64,000 nucleotides of DNA from Bubalus kerabau (lineage: Eukaryota; Chordata; Mammalia; Artiodactyla; Bovidae), in assembly GCF_029407905.1 (NCBI RefSeq), contig NW_026577926.1, forward strand, positions 496,001-560,000, read 5' to 3'. Within the stretch, counting starts at the first letter, position 1. Every line of letters starts with the position of its first letter. A model generated the notes under the pieces. It was given only the letters and a program-made list of their open reading frames with translations. It ran no database searches and was not told the origin of the DNA. The translations under genes were made by a program, and so were the position numbers. This document shows, in pieces, positions 50,401-63,107 of the stretch.

Positions 50401-52506
50401 GCAACCCCTCTCTTCTCTCGGGCGTGCTGGGAACCGGGCTTCCAGGCCTGGGCACAGAGCCCTTGCCCGGAGCTCTCTGCTCAGGGACCGGTTCCCCTGC
50501 GCTGGGGCTGTGCTCTCCCTAGCCCAAACGCACCGGGGAAGGCCCCAAACCACATCCACACGACTCTACGCTGGGGGAGAGCTCCAGGGAAGCCCAGTCT
50601 GGCAGGCGCTTGCTGGGCACAAACGGAGGATCCCTCTGGCTGTGGTGCTGCCTCCCCCAGCCAGGGGCGCTGGGACCCTGATTCCCTCCGCCCAGCGCTT
50701 AGTCTGGGCGGCCAAGCAACCGCTTGGGAATGCAGCCCTGGGCGCTCTCTTTGCCTGACAAAGAGCTCTGCTTGCGGGAGGCTTTGGCAGTTTGCACACC
50801 CCCGGCCCCTGAGCCTTCTGCAAAGAGGCCTGGCTCCTAGGTCCAAAGGGAAGGCGAGAGCGGAGCTGAGGCCAGCCAGGCGCCAGGCACGTCCCCCACA
50901 CTCCCGCAGCCTGCTCCTTCCCGGGCGAGAACGCTAGAAGCTGGGAAGCGCTGGGCGAGGCTCGCCCAGGCCAGAGCAGCCTCTCGGCCGGGGCTCTGCG
51001 CTATCGCGCCTGGGCGCAGAGCTGGAGCTCCGCCGCTCTGGCAGCTCGCTCGGTCCTTCCCAGTAACAGGCCCGCAACCCCTCTCTTCTCTCGGGCGTGC
51101 TGGGAACCGGGCTTCCAGGCCTGGGCACAGAGCACTTGCCCGGAGCTCTCTGCTCAGGGACCGGTTCCCCTGCGCTGGGGCTGTGCTCTCCCTAGCCCAA
51201 ACGCACCGGGGAAGGCCCCAAACCACATCCACACGACTCTACGCTGGGGGAGAGCTCCAGGGAAGCCCAGTCTGGCAGGCGCTTGCTGGGCACAAACGGA
51301 GGATCCCTCTGGCTGCGGTGCTGCCTCCCCCAGCCAGGGGCGCTGGGACCCTGATTCCCTCCGCCCAGCGCTTAGTCTGGGCGGCCAAGCAACCGCTTGG
51401 GAATGCAGCCCTGGGCGCTCTCTTTGCCTGACAAAGAGCTCTGCTTGCGGGAGGCTTTGGCAGTTTGCACACCCCCGGCCCCTGAGCCTTCTGCAAAGAG
51501 GCCTGGCTCCTAGGTCCAAAGGGAAGGCGAGAGCGGAGCTGAGGCCAGCCAGGCGCCAGGCACGTCCCCCACACTCCCGCAGCCTGCTCCTTCCCGGGCG
51601 AGAAGGCTAGAAGCTGGGAAGCGCTGGGCGAGGCTCGCCCAGGCCAGAGCAGCCTCTCGGCCGGGGCTCTGCACTATCGCGCCTGGGCGCAGAGCTGGAG
51701 CTCCGCCGCTCTGGCAGCTCGCTCGGTCCTTCCCAGTAACAGGCCCGCAACCCCTCTCTTCTCTCGGGCGTGCTGGGAACCGGGCTTCCAGGCCTGGGCA
51801 CAGAGCACTTGCCCGGAGCTCTCTGCTCAGGGACTGGTTCCCCTGCGCTGGGGCTGTGCTCTCCCTAGCCCAAACGCACCGGGGAAGGCCCCAAACCACA
51901 TCCACACGACTCTACGCTGGGGGAGAGCTCCAGGGAAGCCCAGTCTGGCAGGCGCTTGCTGGGCACAAACGGAGGATCCCTCTGGCTGTGGTGCTGCCTC
52001 CCCCAGCCAGGGGCGCTGGGACCCTGATTCCCTCCGCCCAGCGCTTAGTCTGGGCGGCCAAGCAACCGCTTGGGAATGCAGCCCTGGGCGCTCTCTTTGC
52101 CTGACAAAGAGCTCTGCTTGCGGGAGGCTTTGGCAGTTTGCACACCCCCGGCCCCTGAGCCTTCTGCAAAGAGGCCTGGCTCCTAGGTCCAAAGGGAAGG
52201 CGAGAGCGGAGCTGAGGCCAGCCAGGCGCCAGGCACGTCCCCCACACTCCCGCAGCCTGCTCCTTCCCGGGCGAGAACGCTAGAAGCTGGGAAGCGCTGG
52301 GCGAGGCTCGCCCAGGCCAGAGCAGCCTCTCGGCCGGGGCTCTGCGCTATCGCGCCTGGGCGCAGAGCTGGAGCTCCGCCGCTCTGGCAGCTCGCTCGGT
52401 CCTTCCCAGTAACAGGCCCGCAACCCCTCTCTTCTCTCGGGCGTGCTGGGAACCGGGCTTCCAGGCCTGGGCACAGAGCACTTGCCCGGAGCTCTCTGCT
52501 CAGGGA
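47474..52506 (+). repeat. Diverged block-B duplication, right copy
   Basis: It carries the same ordered markers as the left copy: GAGCAGAGCTGAGG (48,168), CTGCGGTGGTGCC (48,624), GCTTATTCTGGG (48,681), CGGTCCATCCC (49,036), GGGGCCCTGCGC (50,319) and AAGGCTAG with CTGCACTATCG (51,604-51,672). The offset changes from 10,768 to 10,766 after a private two-base deletion at about 50,025 (CCCAGCTTAG for CCCAGCGCTTAG). More copy-specific changes than in the 5,383-bp pair suggest an older event. Confidence 0.72.
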
Positions 52507-53527
52507 CTGGTTCCCCTGCGCTGGGGCTGTGCTCTCCCTAGCCCAAACGCACCGGGGAAGGCCCCAAACCACATCCACACGACTCTACGCTGGGGGAGAG
52601 CTCCAGGGAAGCCCAGTCTGGCAGGCGCTTGCTGGGCACAAACGGAGGATCCCTCTGGCTGTGGTGCTGCCTCCCCCAGCCAGGGGCGCTGGGACCCTGA
52701 TTTCCTCCGCCCAGCGCTTAGTCTGGGCGGCCAAGCAACCGCTTGGGAATGCAGCCCTGGGCGCTCTCTTTGCCTGACAAAGAGCTCTGCTTGCGGGAGG
52801 CTTTGGCAGTTTGCACACCCCCGGCCCCTGAGCCTTCTGCAAAGAGGCCTGGCTCCTAGGTCCAAAGGGAAGGCGAGAGCGGAGCTGAGGCCAGCCAGGC
52901 GCCAGGCACGTCCCCCACACTCCCGCAGCCTGCTCCTTCCCGGGCGAGAACGCTAGAAGCTGGGAAGCGCTGGGCGAGGCTCGCCCAGGCCAGAGCAGCC
53001 TCTCGGCCGGGGCTCTGCGCTATCGCGCCTGGGCGCAGAGCTGGAGCTCCGCCGCTCTGGCAGCTCGCTCGGTCCTTCCCAGTAACAGGCCCGCAACCCC
53101 TCTCTTCTCTCGGGCGTGCTGGGAACCGGGCTTCCAGGCCTGGGCACAGAGCACTTGCCCGGAGCTCTCTGCTCAGGGACCGGTTCCCCTGCGCTGGGGC
53201 TGTGCTCTCCCTAGCCCAAACGCACCGGGGAAGGCCCCAAACCACATCCACACGACTCTACGCTGGGGGAGAGCTCCAGGGAAGCCCAGTCTGGCAGGCG
53301 CTTGCTGGGCACAAACGGAGGATCCCTCTGGCTGTGGTGCTGCCTCCCCCAGCCAGGGGCGCTGGGACCCTGATTCCCTCCGCCCAGCGCTTAGTCTGGG
53401 CGGCCAAGCAACCGCTTGGGAATGCAGCCCTGGGCGCTCTCTTTGCCTGACAAAGAGCTCTGCTTGCGGGAGGCTTTGGCAGTTTGCACACCCCCGGCCT
53501 CTGAGCCTTCTGCAAAGAGGCCTGGCT

Positions 53528-54195
53528 CCTAGGTCCAAAGGCGAGAGCGGACCTGAGGCCAGCCAGGCGCCAGTCACGTCTCCCACACTCCGGCAGCCTG
53601 CTCCTGCCCGGGCGAGAACGCTAGAAGCTGGGAAGCGCTGGGCGAGGCTCGCCCAGGCCAGAGCAGCCTCTCGGCCGGGGCTCTGCGCTACCGCGCCTGG
53701 GCGCAGAGCTGGAGCTCCGCCGCTCTGGCAGCTCGCTCGGTCCTTCCCAGTAACAGGCCCGCAACCCCTCTCTTCTCTCCGGCGTGCTGGGAACTGGGCT
53801 TCCAGGCCTGGGCACAGAGCACTTGCCCGGAGCTCTCTGCTCAGGGACTGGTTCCCCTGCGCTGGGGCTGTGCTCTCCCTAGCCCAAACGCACCGGGGAA
53901 GGCCCCAAACCACATCCACACGACTCTACGCTGGGGGAGAGCTCCAGGGAAGCCCAGTCTGGCAGGCGCTTGCTGGGCACAAACGGAGGATCCCTCTGGC
54001 TGTGGTGCTGCCTCGCCCAGCCAGGGGCGCTGGGACCCTGATTCCCTCCGCCCAGCGCTTCGTCTGGGAGTCCAAGCAAGCGCTTGGGAAGGCAGCCCTG
54101 GGCGCTCTCTTTGCCTGACAAAGAGCTCTGCTTGCGGGAGGCTTTGGCAGTTTGCACGCCCCCGGCCCCTGAGCCTTCTGCAAAGAGGCCTGGCT
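53528..54195 (+). repeat. Block B/C junction monomer (668 bp, 5-bp deletion)
   Basis: The unit lacks GGAAG after TCCAAAG and has GGACCTGAGG for GGAGCTGAGG, then continues as C-type (CAGTCACGTCTCCC, GCTACCGCG). Upstream, the last B unit ends with CGGCCTCTGAGCC, otherwise a C-block variant (56,184; 61,565). The deletion joins two minus-strand open frames into one of 248 codons (53,173-53,919), the longest in the window; this is a by-product of the frame change and not evidence of a gene. Confidence 0.87.
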
Positions 54196-57100
54196 CCTAG
54201 GTCCAAAGGGAAGGCGAGAGCGGAGCTGAGGCCAGCCAGGCGCCAGTCACGTCTCCCACACTCCCGCAGCCTGCTCCTGCCCGGGCGAGAACGCTAGAAG
54301 CTGGGAAGCGCTGGGCGAGGCTCGCCCAGGCCAGAGCAGCCTCTCGGCCGGGGCTCTGCGCTACCGCGCCTGGGCGCACAGCTGGAGCTCCGCCGCTCTG
54401 GCAGCTCGCTCGGTCCTTCCCAGTAACAGGCCCGCAACCCCTCTCTTATCTCCGTCGTGCTGGGAACTGGGCTTCCAGGCCTGGGCACAGAGCACTTGCC
54501 CGGAGCTCTCTGCTCAGGGACTGGTTCCCCTGCGCTGGGGCTGTGCTCTCCCTCGCCCAAACGCACCGGGGAAGGCCCCAAACCACATCCACACGACTCT
54601 ACGCTGGCGGAGAGCTCCAGGGAAGCCCAGTCTGGCAGGCGCTTGCTGGGCACAAACGGAGGATCCCTCTGGCTGTGGTGCTGCCTCGCCCAGCCAGGGG
54701 CGCTGGGACCCTGATTCCCTCCGCCCAGCGCTTAGTCTGGGCGGCCAAGCAAGCGCTTGGGAAGGCAGCCCGGGGCGCTCTCTTTGCCTGACAAAGAGCT
54801 CTGCTTGCGGGAGGCTTTGGCAGTTTGCACACCCCCGGCCCCTGAGCCTTCTGCAAAGAGGCCTGGCTCCTAGGTCCAAATGGAAGGCGAGAGCGGAGCT
54901 GAGGCCAGCCAGGCGCCAGTCACGTCTCCCACACTCCCGCAGCCTGCTCCTGCCGGGCGAGAACGCTAGAAGCTGGGAAGCGCTGGGCGAGGCTCGCCCA
55001 GGCCAGAGCAGCCTCTCGGCCAGGGCTCTGCGCTACCGCGCCTGGGCGCAGAGCTGGAGCTCCGCCGCTCTGGCAGCTCGCTCGGTCCTTCCCAGTAACA
55101 GGCCCGCAACCCCTCTCTTCTCTCCGGCGTGCTGGGAACTGGGCTTCCAGGCCTGGGCACAGAGCACTTGCCCGGAGCTCTCTGCTCAGGGACTGGTTCC
55201 CCTGCGCTGGGGCTGTGCTCTCCCTCGCCCAAACGCACCGGGGAAGGCCCCAAACCACATCCACACGACTCTACGCTGGGGGAGAGCTCCAGGGAAGCCC
55301 AGTCTGGCAGGCGCTTGCTGGGCACAAACGGAGGATCCCTCTGGCTGTGGTGCTGCCTCGCCCAGCCAGGGGCGCTGGGACCCTGATTCCCTCCGCCCAG
55401 CGCTTAGTCTGGGCGGCCAAGCAAGCGCTTGGGAAGGCAGCCCAGGGCGCTCTCTTTGCCTGACAAAGAGCTCTGCTTGCGGGAGGCTTTGGCAGTTTGC
55501 ACACCCCCGGCCCCTGAGCCTTCTGCAAAGAGGCCTGGCTCCTAGGTCCAAAGGGAAGGCGAGAGCGGAGCTGAGGCCAGCCAGGCGCCAGGCACGTCTC
55601 CCACACTCCCGCAGCCTGCTCCTTCCCGGGCGAGAACGCTAGAAGCTGGGAAGCGCTGGGCGAGGCTCGCCCAGGCCAGAGCAGAATCTCGGCCGGGGCT
55701 CTGCGCTACCGCGCCTGGGCGCAGAGCTGGAGCTCCGCCGCTCTGGCAGCTGGCTCGGTCCTTCCCAGTAACAGGCCCGCAACCCCTCTCTTCTCTCCGG
55801 CGTGCTGGGAACTGGGCTTCCAGGCCTGGGCACAGAGCACTTGCCCGGAGCTCTCTGCTCAGGGGCTGGTTCCCCTGCGCTGGGGCTGTGCTCTCCCTAG
55901 CCCAAACGCACCGGGGAAGGCCCCAAACCACATCCACACGACTCTACGCTGGGGGAGAGCTCCAGGGAAGCCCAGTCTGGCAGGCGCTTGCTGGGCACAA
56001 ACGGAGGATCCCTCTGGCTGTGGTGCTGCCTCGCCCAGCCAGGGGCGCTGGGACCCTGATTCCCTCCGCCCAGCGCTTCGTCTGGGCGGCCAAGCAAGCG
56101 TTTGGGAAGGCAGCCCGGGGCGCTCTCTTTGCCTGACAAAGAGCTCTGCTTGCGGGAGGCTTTGGCAGTTTGCACATCCCCGGCCTCTGAGCCTTCTGCA
56201 AAGAGGCCTGGCTCCTAGGTCCAAAGGGAAGGCGAGAGCGGACCTGAGGCCAGCCAGGCGCCAGTCACGTCTCCCACACTCCCGCAGCCTGCTCCTGCCC
56301 GGGCGAGAACGCTAGAAGCTGGGAAGCGCTGGGCGAGGCTCGCCCAGGCCAGAGCAGCCTCTCGGCCGGGGCTCTGCGCTACCGCGCCTGGGCGCACAGC
56401 TGGAGCTCCGCCGCTCTGGCAGCTCGCTCGGTCCTTCCCAGTAACAGGCCCGCAACCCCTCTCTTCTCTCCGGCGTGCTGGGAACTGGGCTTCCAGGCCT
56501 GGGCACAGAGCACTTGCCCGGAGCTCTCTGCTCAGGGACTGGTTCCCCTGCGCTGGGGCTGTGCTCTCCCTCGCCCAAACGCACCGGGGAAGGCCCCAAA
56601 CCACATCCACACGACTCTACGCTGGGGGAGAGCTCCAGGGAAGCCCAGTCTGGCAGGCGCTTGCTGGGCACAAACGGAGAATCCCTCTGGCTGTGGTGCT
56701 GCCTCGCCCAGCCAGGGGCGCTGGGACCCTGATTCCCTCCGCCCAGCGCTTCGTCTGGGCGGCCAAGCAAGCGCTTGGGAAGGCAGCCCTGGGCCCTCTC
56801 TTTGCCTGACAAAGAGCTCTGCTTGCGGGAGGCTTTGGCAGTTTGCACACCCCCGGCCCCTGAGCCTTCTGTAAAGAGGCCTGGCCCCTAGGTCCAAAGG
56901 GAAGGCGAGAGCGGAGCTGAGGCCAGCCAGGCGCCACTCACGTCTCCCACACTCCCGCAGCCTGCTCCTGCCCGGGCGAGAACGCTACAAGCTGGGAAGC
57001 GCTGGGCGAGGCTCGCCCAGGCCAGAGCAGCCTCTCGGCCGGGGCTCTGCGCTATCGCGCCTGGGCGCAGAGCTGCAGATCCGCCACTCTTGCAGCTCGC

Positions 57101-60100
57101 TCGGTCCTTCCCAGTAACAGGCCCGCAACCCCTCTCTTCTCTCCGGCGTGCTGGGAACTGGGCTTCCAGGCCTGGGCACAGAGCACTTGCCCGGAGCTCT
57201 CTGCTCAGGGACTGGTTCCCCTGCGCTGGAGCTGTGCTCTCCCTCGCCCAAACGCACCGGGGAAGGCCCCAAACCACATCCACACGACTCTACGCTGGGG
57301 GAGAGCTCCAGGGAAGCCCAGTCTGGCAGGCGCTTGCTGGGCGCAAACGGAGGATCCCTCTGGCTGTGGTGCTGCCTCGCCCAGCCAGGGGCGCGGGGAC
57401 CCTGATTCCCTCCGCCCAGCGCTTAGTCTGGGCGGCCAAGCAAGCCCTTGGGAATGCAGCCCTGGGCGCTCTCTTTGCCTGACAAAGATCTCTGCTTGCG
57501 GGAGGCTTTGGCAGTTTGCACACCCCCGGCCCCTGAGCCTTCTGCAAAGAGGCCTGGCTCCTAGGTCCAAAGGGAAGGCGAGAGCGGAGCTGAGGCCAGC
57601 CAGGCGCCAGTCACGTCTCCCACACTCCCGCAGCCTGCTCCTGCCCGGGCGAGAACGCTCGAAGCTGGGAAGCGCTGGGCGAGGCTCGCCCAGGCCAGAG
57701 CAGCCTCTCGGCCGGGGCTCTGCGCTACCGCGCCTGGGCGCAGAGCTGGAGCTCCGCCGCTCTGGCAGCTCGCTCGGTCCTTCCCAGTAACAGGCCCGCA
57801 ACCCCTCTCTTCTCTCCGGCGTGCTGGGAACTGGGCTTCCAGGCCTGGGCACAGAGCACTTGCCCGGAGCTCTCTGCTCAGGGACTGGTTCCCCTGCGCT
57901 GGGGCTGTGCTCTCCCTAGCCCAAACGCACCGGGGAAGGCCCCAAACCACATCCACACGACTCTACGCTGGGGGAGAGCTCCAGGGAAGCCCAGTCTGGC
58001 AGGCGCTTGCTGGGCACAAACGGAGGATCCCTCTGGCTGTGGTGCTGCCTCGCCCAGCCAGGGGCGCTGGGACCCTGATTCCCTCCGCCCAGCGCTTAGT
58101 CTGGGCGGCCAAGCAAGCGCTTGGGAAGGCAGCCCTGGGCGCTCTCTTTGCCTGACAAAGAGCTCTGCTTGCGGGAGGCTTTGGCAGTTTGCACACCCCC
58201 GGCCCCTGAGCCTTCTGCAAAGAGGCCTGGCTCCTAGGTCCAAAGGGAAGGCGAGAGCGGAGCTGAGGCCAGCCAGGCGCCAGTCACGTCTCCCACACTC
58301 CCGCAGCCTGCTCCTGCCCGGGCGAGAACGCTAGAAGCTGGGAAGCGCTGGGCGAGGCTCGCCCAGGCCAGAGCAACCTCTCGGCCGGGGCTCTGCGCTA
58401 CCGCGCCTGGGCGCACAGCTGGAGCTCCGCAGCTCTGGCAGCTCGCTCGGTCCTTCCCAGTAACAGGCCCGCAACCCCTCTCTTCTCTCCGGCGTGCTGG
58501 GAACCGGGCTTCCAGGCCTGGGCACAGAGCACTTGCCCAGAGCTCTCTGCTCAGGGACTGGTTCCCCTGCGCTGGGGCTGTGCTCTCCCTAGCCCAAACG
58601 CACCGGGGAAGGCCCCAAACCACATCCACACGACTCTACACTGGGGGAGAGCTCCAGGGAAGCCCAGTCTGGCAGGCGCTTGCTGGGCACAAACGGAGGA
58701 TCCCTCTGGCTGTGGTGCTGCCTCGCCCAGCCAGGGGCGCTGGGACCCTGATTCCCTCCGCCCAGCGCTTCGTCTGGGCGGCCAAGCAAGCGCTTGGGAA
58801 TGCAGCCCTGGGCGCTCTCTTTGCCTGACAAAGAGCTCTGCTTGCGGGAGGCTTTGGCAGTTTGCACACCCCCGGCCCCTGAGCCTTCTGCAAAGAGGCC
58901 TGGCTCCTAGGTCCAAAGGGAAGGCGAGAGCGGAGCTGAGGCCAGCCAGGCGCCAGTCACGTCTCCCACACTCCCGCAGCCTGCTCCTGCCCGGGCGAGA
59001 ACGCTAGAAGCTGGGAAGCGCTGGGCGAGGCTCGCCCAGGCCAGAGCAGCCTCTCGGCCGGGGCTCTGCGCTACCGCGCCTGGGCGCACAGCTGGAGCTC
59101 CGCCGCTCTGGCAGCTCGCTCGGTCCTTCCCAGTAACAGGCCCGCAACCCCTCTCTTCTCCCCGGCGTGCTGGGAACCGGGCTTCCAGGCCTGGGCACAG
59201 AGCACTTGCCCGGAGCTCTCTGCTCAGGGACTGGTTCCCCTGCGCTGGGGCTGTGCTCTCCCTAGCCCAAACGCACCGGGGAAGGCCCCAAACCACATCC
59301 ACACGACTCTACGCTGGGGGAGAGCTCCAGGGAAGCCCAGTCTGGCAGGCGCTTGCTGGGCACAAACGGAGGATCCCTCTGGCTGTGGTGCTGCCTCGCC
59401 CAGCCAGGGGCGCTGGGACCCTGATTCCCTCCGCCCAGCGCTTCGTCTGGGCGGCCAAGCAAGGGCTTGGGAATGCAGCCCTGAGCGCTCTCTTTGCCTG
59501 ACAAAGAGCTCTGCTTGCGGGAGGCTTTGGCAGTTTGCACACCCCCGGCCCCTGAGCCTTCTGCAAAGAGGCCTGGCTCCTAGGTCCAAAGGGAAGGCGA
59601 GAGCGGAGCTGAGGCCAACCAGGCGCCAGTCACGTCTCCCACACTCCCGCAGCCTGCTCCTTCCCGGGCGAGAACCCTAGAAGCTGGGAAGCGCTGGGCG
59701 AGGCTCGCCCAGGCCAGAGCAGCCTCTCGGCCGGGGCTCTGCGCTACCGCGCCTGGGCGCAGAGCTGGAGCTCCGCCGCTCTGGCAGCTGGCTCGGTCCT
59801 TCCCAGTAACAGGCCCGCAACCCCTCTCTTCTCTCCGGCGTGCTGGGAACTGGGCTTCCAGGCCTGGGCACAGAGCACTTGCCCGGAGCTCTCTGCTCAG
59901 GGACTGGTTCCCCTGCGCTGGGGCTGTGCTCTCCCTAGCCCAAACGCACCGGGGAAGGCCCCAAACCACATCCACACGACTCTACGCTGGGGGAGAGCTC
60001 CAGGGAAGCCCAGTCTGGCAGGCGCTTGCTGGGCACAAACGGAGGATCCCTCTGGCTGTGGTGCTGCCTCGCCCAGCCAGGGGCGCTGGGACCCTGATTC

Positions 60101-63100
60101 CCTCCGCCCAGCGCTTCGTCTGGGCGGCCAAGCAACTGCTGGGGAATGCAGCCCTGGGCCCTCTCTTTGCCTGACAAAGAGCTCTGCTTGCGGGAGGCTT
60201 TGGCAGTTTGCACACCCCCGGCCCCTGAGCCTTCTGCAAAGAGGCCTGGCTCCTAGGTCCAAAGGGAAGGCGAGAGCGGAGCTGAGGCCAGCCAGGCGCC
60301 AGTCACGTCTCCCACACTCCCGCAGCCTGCTCCTGCCCGGGCGAGAACGCTAGAAGCTGGGAAGCGCTGGGCGAGGCTCGCCCAGGCCAGAGCAGCCTCT
60401 CGGCCGGGGCTCTGCGCTACCGCGCCTGGGCGCACAGCTGGAGCTCCGCAGCTCTGGCAGCTCGCTCGGTCCTTCCCAGTAACAGGCCCGCAACCCCTCT
60501 CTTCTCTCCGGCGTGCTGGGAACCGGGCTTCCAGGCCTGGGCACAGAGCACTTGCCCGGAGCTCTCTGCTCAGGGACTGGTTCCCCTGCGCTGGGGCTGT
60601 GCTCTCCCTAGCCCAAACGCACCGGGGAAGGCCCCAAACCACATCCACACGACTCTACGCTGGGGGAGAGCTCCAGGGAAGCCCAGTCTGGCAGGCGCTT
60701 GCTGGGCACAAACGGAGGATCCCTCTGGCTGTGGTGCTGCCTCGCCCAGCCAGGGGCACTGGGACCCTGATTCCCTCCGCCCAGCGCTTAGTCTGGGCGG
60801 CCAAGCAAGGGCTTGGGAATGCAGCCCTGGGCGCTCTCTTTGCCTGACAAAGAGCTCTGCTTGCGGGAGGCTTTGGCAGTTTGCACACCCCCGGCCCCTG
60901 AGCCTTCTGCAAAGAGGCCTGGCTCCTAGGTCCAAAGGGAAGGCGAGAGCGGAGCTGAGGCCAGCCAGGCGCCAGTCACGTCTCCCACACTCCCGCAGCC
61001 TGCTCCTGCCCGGGCGAGAACGCTAGCAGCTGGGAAGCGCTGGGCGAGGCTCGCCCAGGCCAGAGCAGCCTCTCGGCCGGGGCTCTGCGCTACCGCGCCT
61101 GGGCGCAGAGCTGGAGCTCCGCCGCTCTGGCAGCTCGCTCGGTCCTTCCCAGTAACAGGCCCGCAACCCCTCTCTTCTCTCCGGCGTGCTGGGAACTGGG
61201 CTTCCAGGCCTGGGCACAGAGCACTTGCCCGGAGCTCTCTGCTCAGGGACTGGTTCCCCTGCGCTGGGGCTGTGCTCTCCCTCGCCCAAACGCACCGGGG
61301 AAGGCCCCAAACCACATCCACACGACTCTACGCTGGGGGAGAGCTCCAGGGAAGCCCAGTCTGGCAGGCGCTTGCTGGGCGCAAACGGAGGATCCCTCTG
61401 GCTGTGGTGCTGCCTCGCCCAGCCAGGGGCGCTGGGACCCTGATTCCCTCCGCCCAGCGCTTCGTCTGGGCGGCCAAGCAAGCGCTTGGGAAGGCAGCCC
61501 GGGGCGCTCTCTTTGCCTGACAAAGAGCTCTGCTTGCGGGAGGCTTTGGCAGTTTGCACACCCCCGGCCTCTGAGCCTTCTGTAAAGAGGCCTGGCCCCT
61601 AGGTCCAAAGGGAAGGCGAGAGCGGAGCTGAGGCCAGCCAGGCGCCACTCACGTCTCCCACACTCCCGCAGCCTGCTCCTGCCCGGGTGAGAACGCTACA
61701 AGCTGGGAAGCGCTGGGCGAGGCTCGCCCAGGCCAGAGCAGCCTCTCGGCCGGGGCTCTGCGCTATCGCGCCTGGGCGCAGAGCTGCAGATCCGCCGCTC
61801 TTGCAGCTCGCTCGGTCCTTCCCAGTAACAGGCCCGCAACCCCTCTCTTCTCTCCGGCGTGCTGGGAACTGGGCTTCCAGGCCTGGGCACAGAGCACTTG
61901 CCCGGAGCTCTCTGCTCAGGGACTGGTTCCCCTGCGCTGGGGCTGTGCTCTCCCTCGCCCAAACGCACCGGGGAAGGCCCCAAACCACATCCACACGACT
62001 CTACGCTGGGGGAGAGCTCCAGGGAAGCCCAGTCTGGCAGGCGCTTGCTGGGCACAAACGGAGGATCCCTCTGGCTGTGGTGCTGCCTCGCCCAGCCAGG
62101 GGCGCTGGGACCCTGATTCCCTCCGCCCAGCGCTTAGTCTGGGCGGCCAAGCAAGCGCTTGGGAAGGCAGCCCAGGGCGCTCTCTTTGCCTGACAAAGAG
62201 CTCTTCTTGCGGGAGGCTTTGGCAGTTTGCACACCCCCGGCCCCTGAGCCTTCTGCAAAGAGGCCTGGCTCCTAGGTCCAAAGGGAAGGCGAGAGCGGAG
62301 CTGAGGCCAGCCAGGCGACAGTCACGTCTCCCACACTCCCGCAGCCTGCTCCTGCCTGGGCGAGAACGCTAGAAGCTGGGAAGCGCTGGGCGAGGCTCGC
62401 CCTGGCCAGAGCAGCCTCTCGGCCGGGGCTCTGCGCTACCGCGCCTGGGCGCAGAGCTGGAGCTCCGCCGCTCTGGCAGCTGGCTCGGTCCTTCCCAGTA
62501 ACAGGCCCGCAACCCCTCTCTTCTCTCCGGCGTGCTGGGAACTGGGCTTCCAGGCCTGGGCACAGAGCACTTGCCCGGAGCTCTCTGCTCAGGGACTGGT
62601 TCCCCTGCGCTGGGGCTGTGCTCTCCCTAGCCCAAACGCACCGGGGAAGGCCCCAAACCACATCCACACGACTCTACGCTGGGGGAGAGCTCCAGGGAAG
62701 CCCAGTCTGGCAGGCGCTTGCAGGGCACAAACGGAGGATCCCTCTGGCTGTGGTGCTGCCTCGCCCAGCCAGGGGCGCTGGGACCCTGATTCCCTCCGCC
62801 CAGCGCTTCGTCTGGGTGGCCAAGCAAGCGCTTGGGAAGGCAGCCCTGGGCGCTCTCTTTGCCTGACAAAGAGCTCTGCTTGCGGGAGGCTTTGGCAGTT
62901 TGCACACCCCCGGCCCCTGAGCCTTCTGTAAAGAGGCCTGGCCCCTAGGTCCAAAGGGAAGGCGAGAGCGGAGCTGAGGCCAGCCAGGCGCCACTCACGT
63001 CTCCCACACTCCCGCAGCCTGCTCCTGCCCGGGCGAGAACGCTACAAGCTGGGAAGCGCTGGGCGAGGCTCGCCCAGGCCAGAGCAGCCTCTCGGCCGGG

Positions 63101-63107
63101 GCTCTGC
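53528..63107 (+). repeat. Block C: A-like monomers with private variants
   Basis: Units return to CAGTCACGTCTCCC, GCTACCGCG, CTCTCCGGCG, GGACTGGTT and GCCTCGCCC. They carry variants not seen in block A: CCCTCGCCCAAACG instead of CCCTAGCCC (54,552; 55,224; 56,571; 57,243; 61,281; 61,953), GCGCACAGCTGG instead of GCGCAGAGCTGG (54,375; 56,394; 58,412; 59,085; 60,431), and a rare type with CACTCACG, GCTACAAGC and CTGCAGATCCGCC. The rare type occurs at 56.9-57.1 kb and again at 61.6-61.8 kb, 4,711 bp (seven units) apart. Block C therefore looks like a separate, older or less homogenised segment related to block A. Confidence 0.83.

Larger units (their letters stand above)
23061..53527 (+). repeat. 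Block B: homogeneous monomer subfamily
   Basis: About 45 consecutive units share a linked set of bases differing from block A: CAGGCACGTCCCCC, GCTATCGCG, GGACCGGTT (sometimes GGACTGGTT), GCCTCCCCC, CAACCGCTT and GGGAATGCAG. From about 26,197 onward most also have CTCTCGGGCG instead of CTCTCCGGCG; the first units (23.2-26.2 kb) keep CTCTCCGG, so the block has an older-looking left edge. Minor variants recur within it, such as CGGCCCCC at the 27.3, 28.0 and 30.0 kb units, CTGCACTATCG, and AAGGCTAG in place of AACGCTAG. Low divergence between neighbours implies more recent homogenisation than in block A. Confidence 0.87.

Noticed and set aside
53173..53919. Longest open frame in the window (248 codons, minus strand)
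   Set aside because: It exists only because the 5-bp deletion at the B/C junction fuses the usual 131- and 121-codon frames of neighbouring units.
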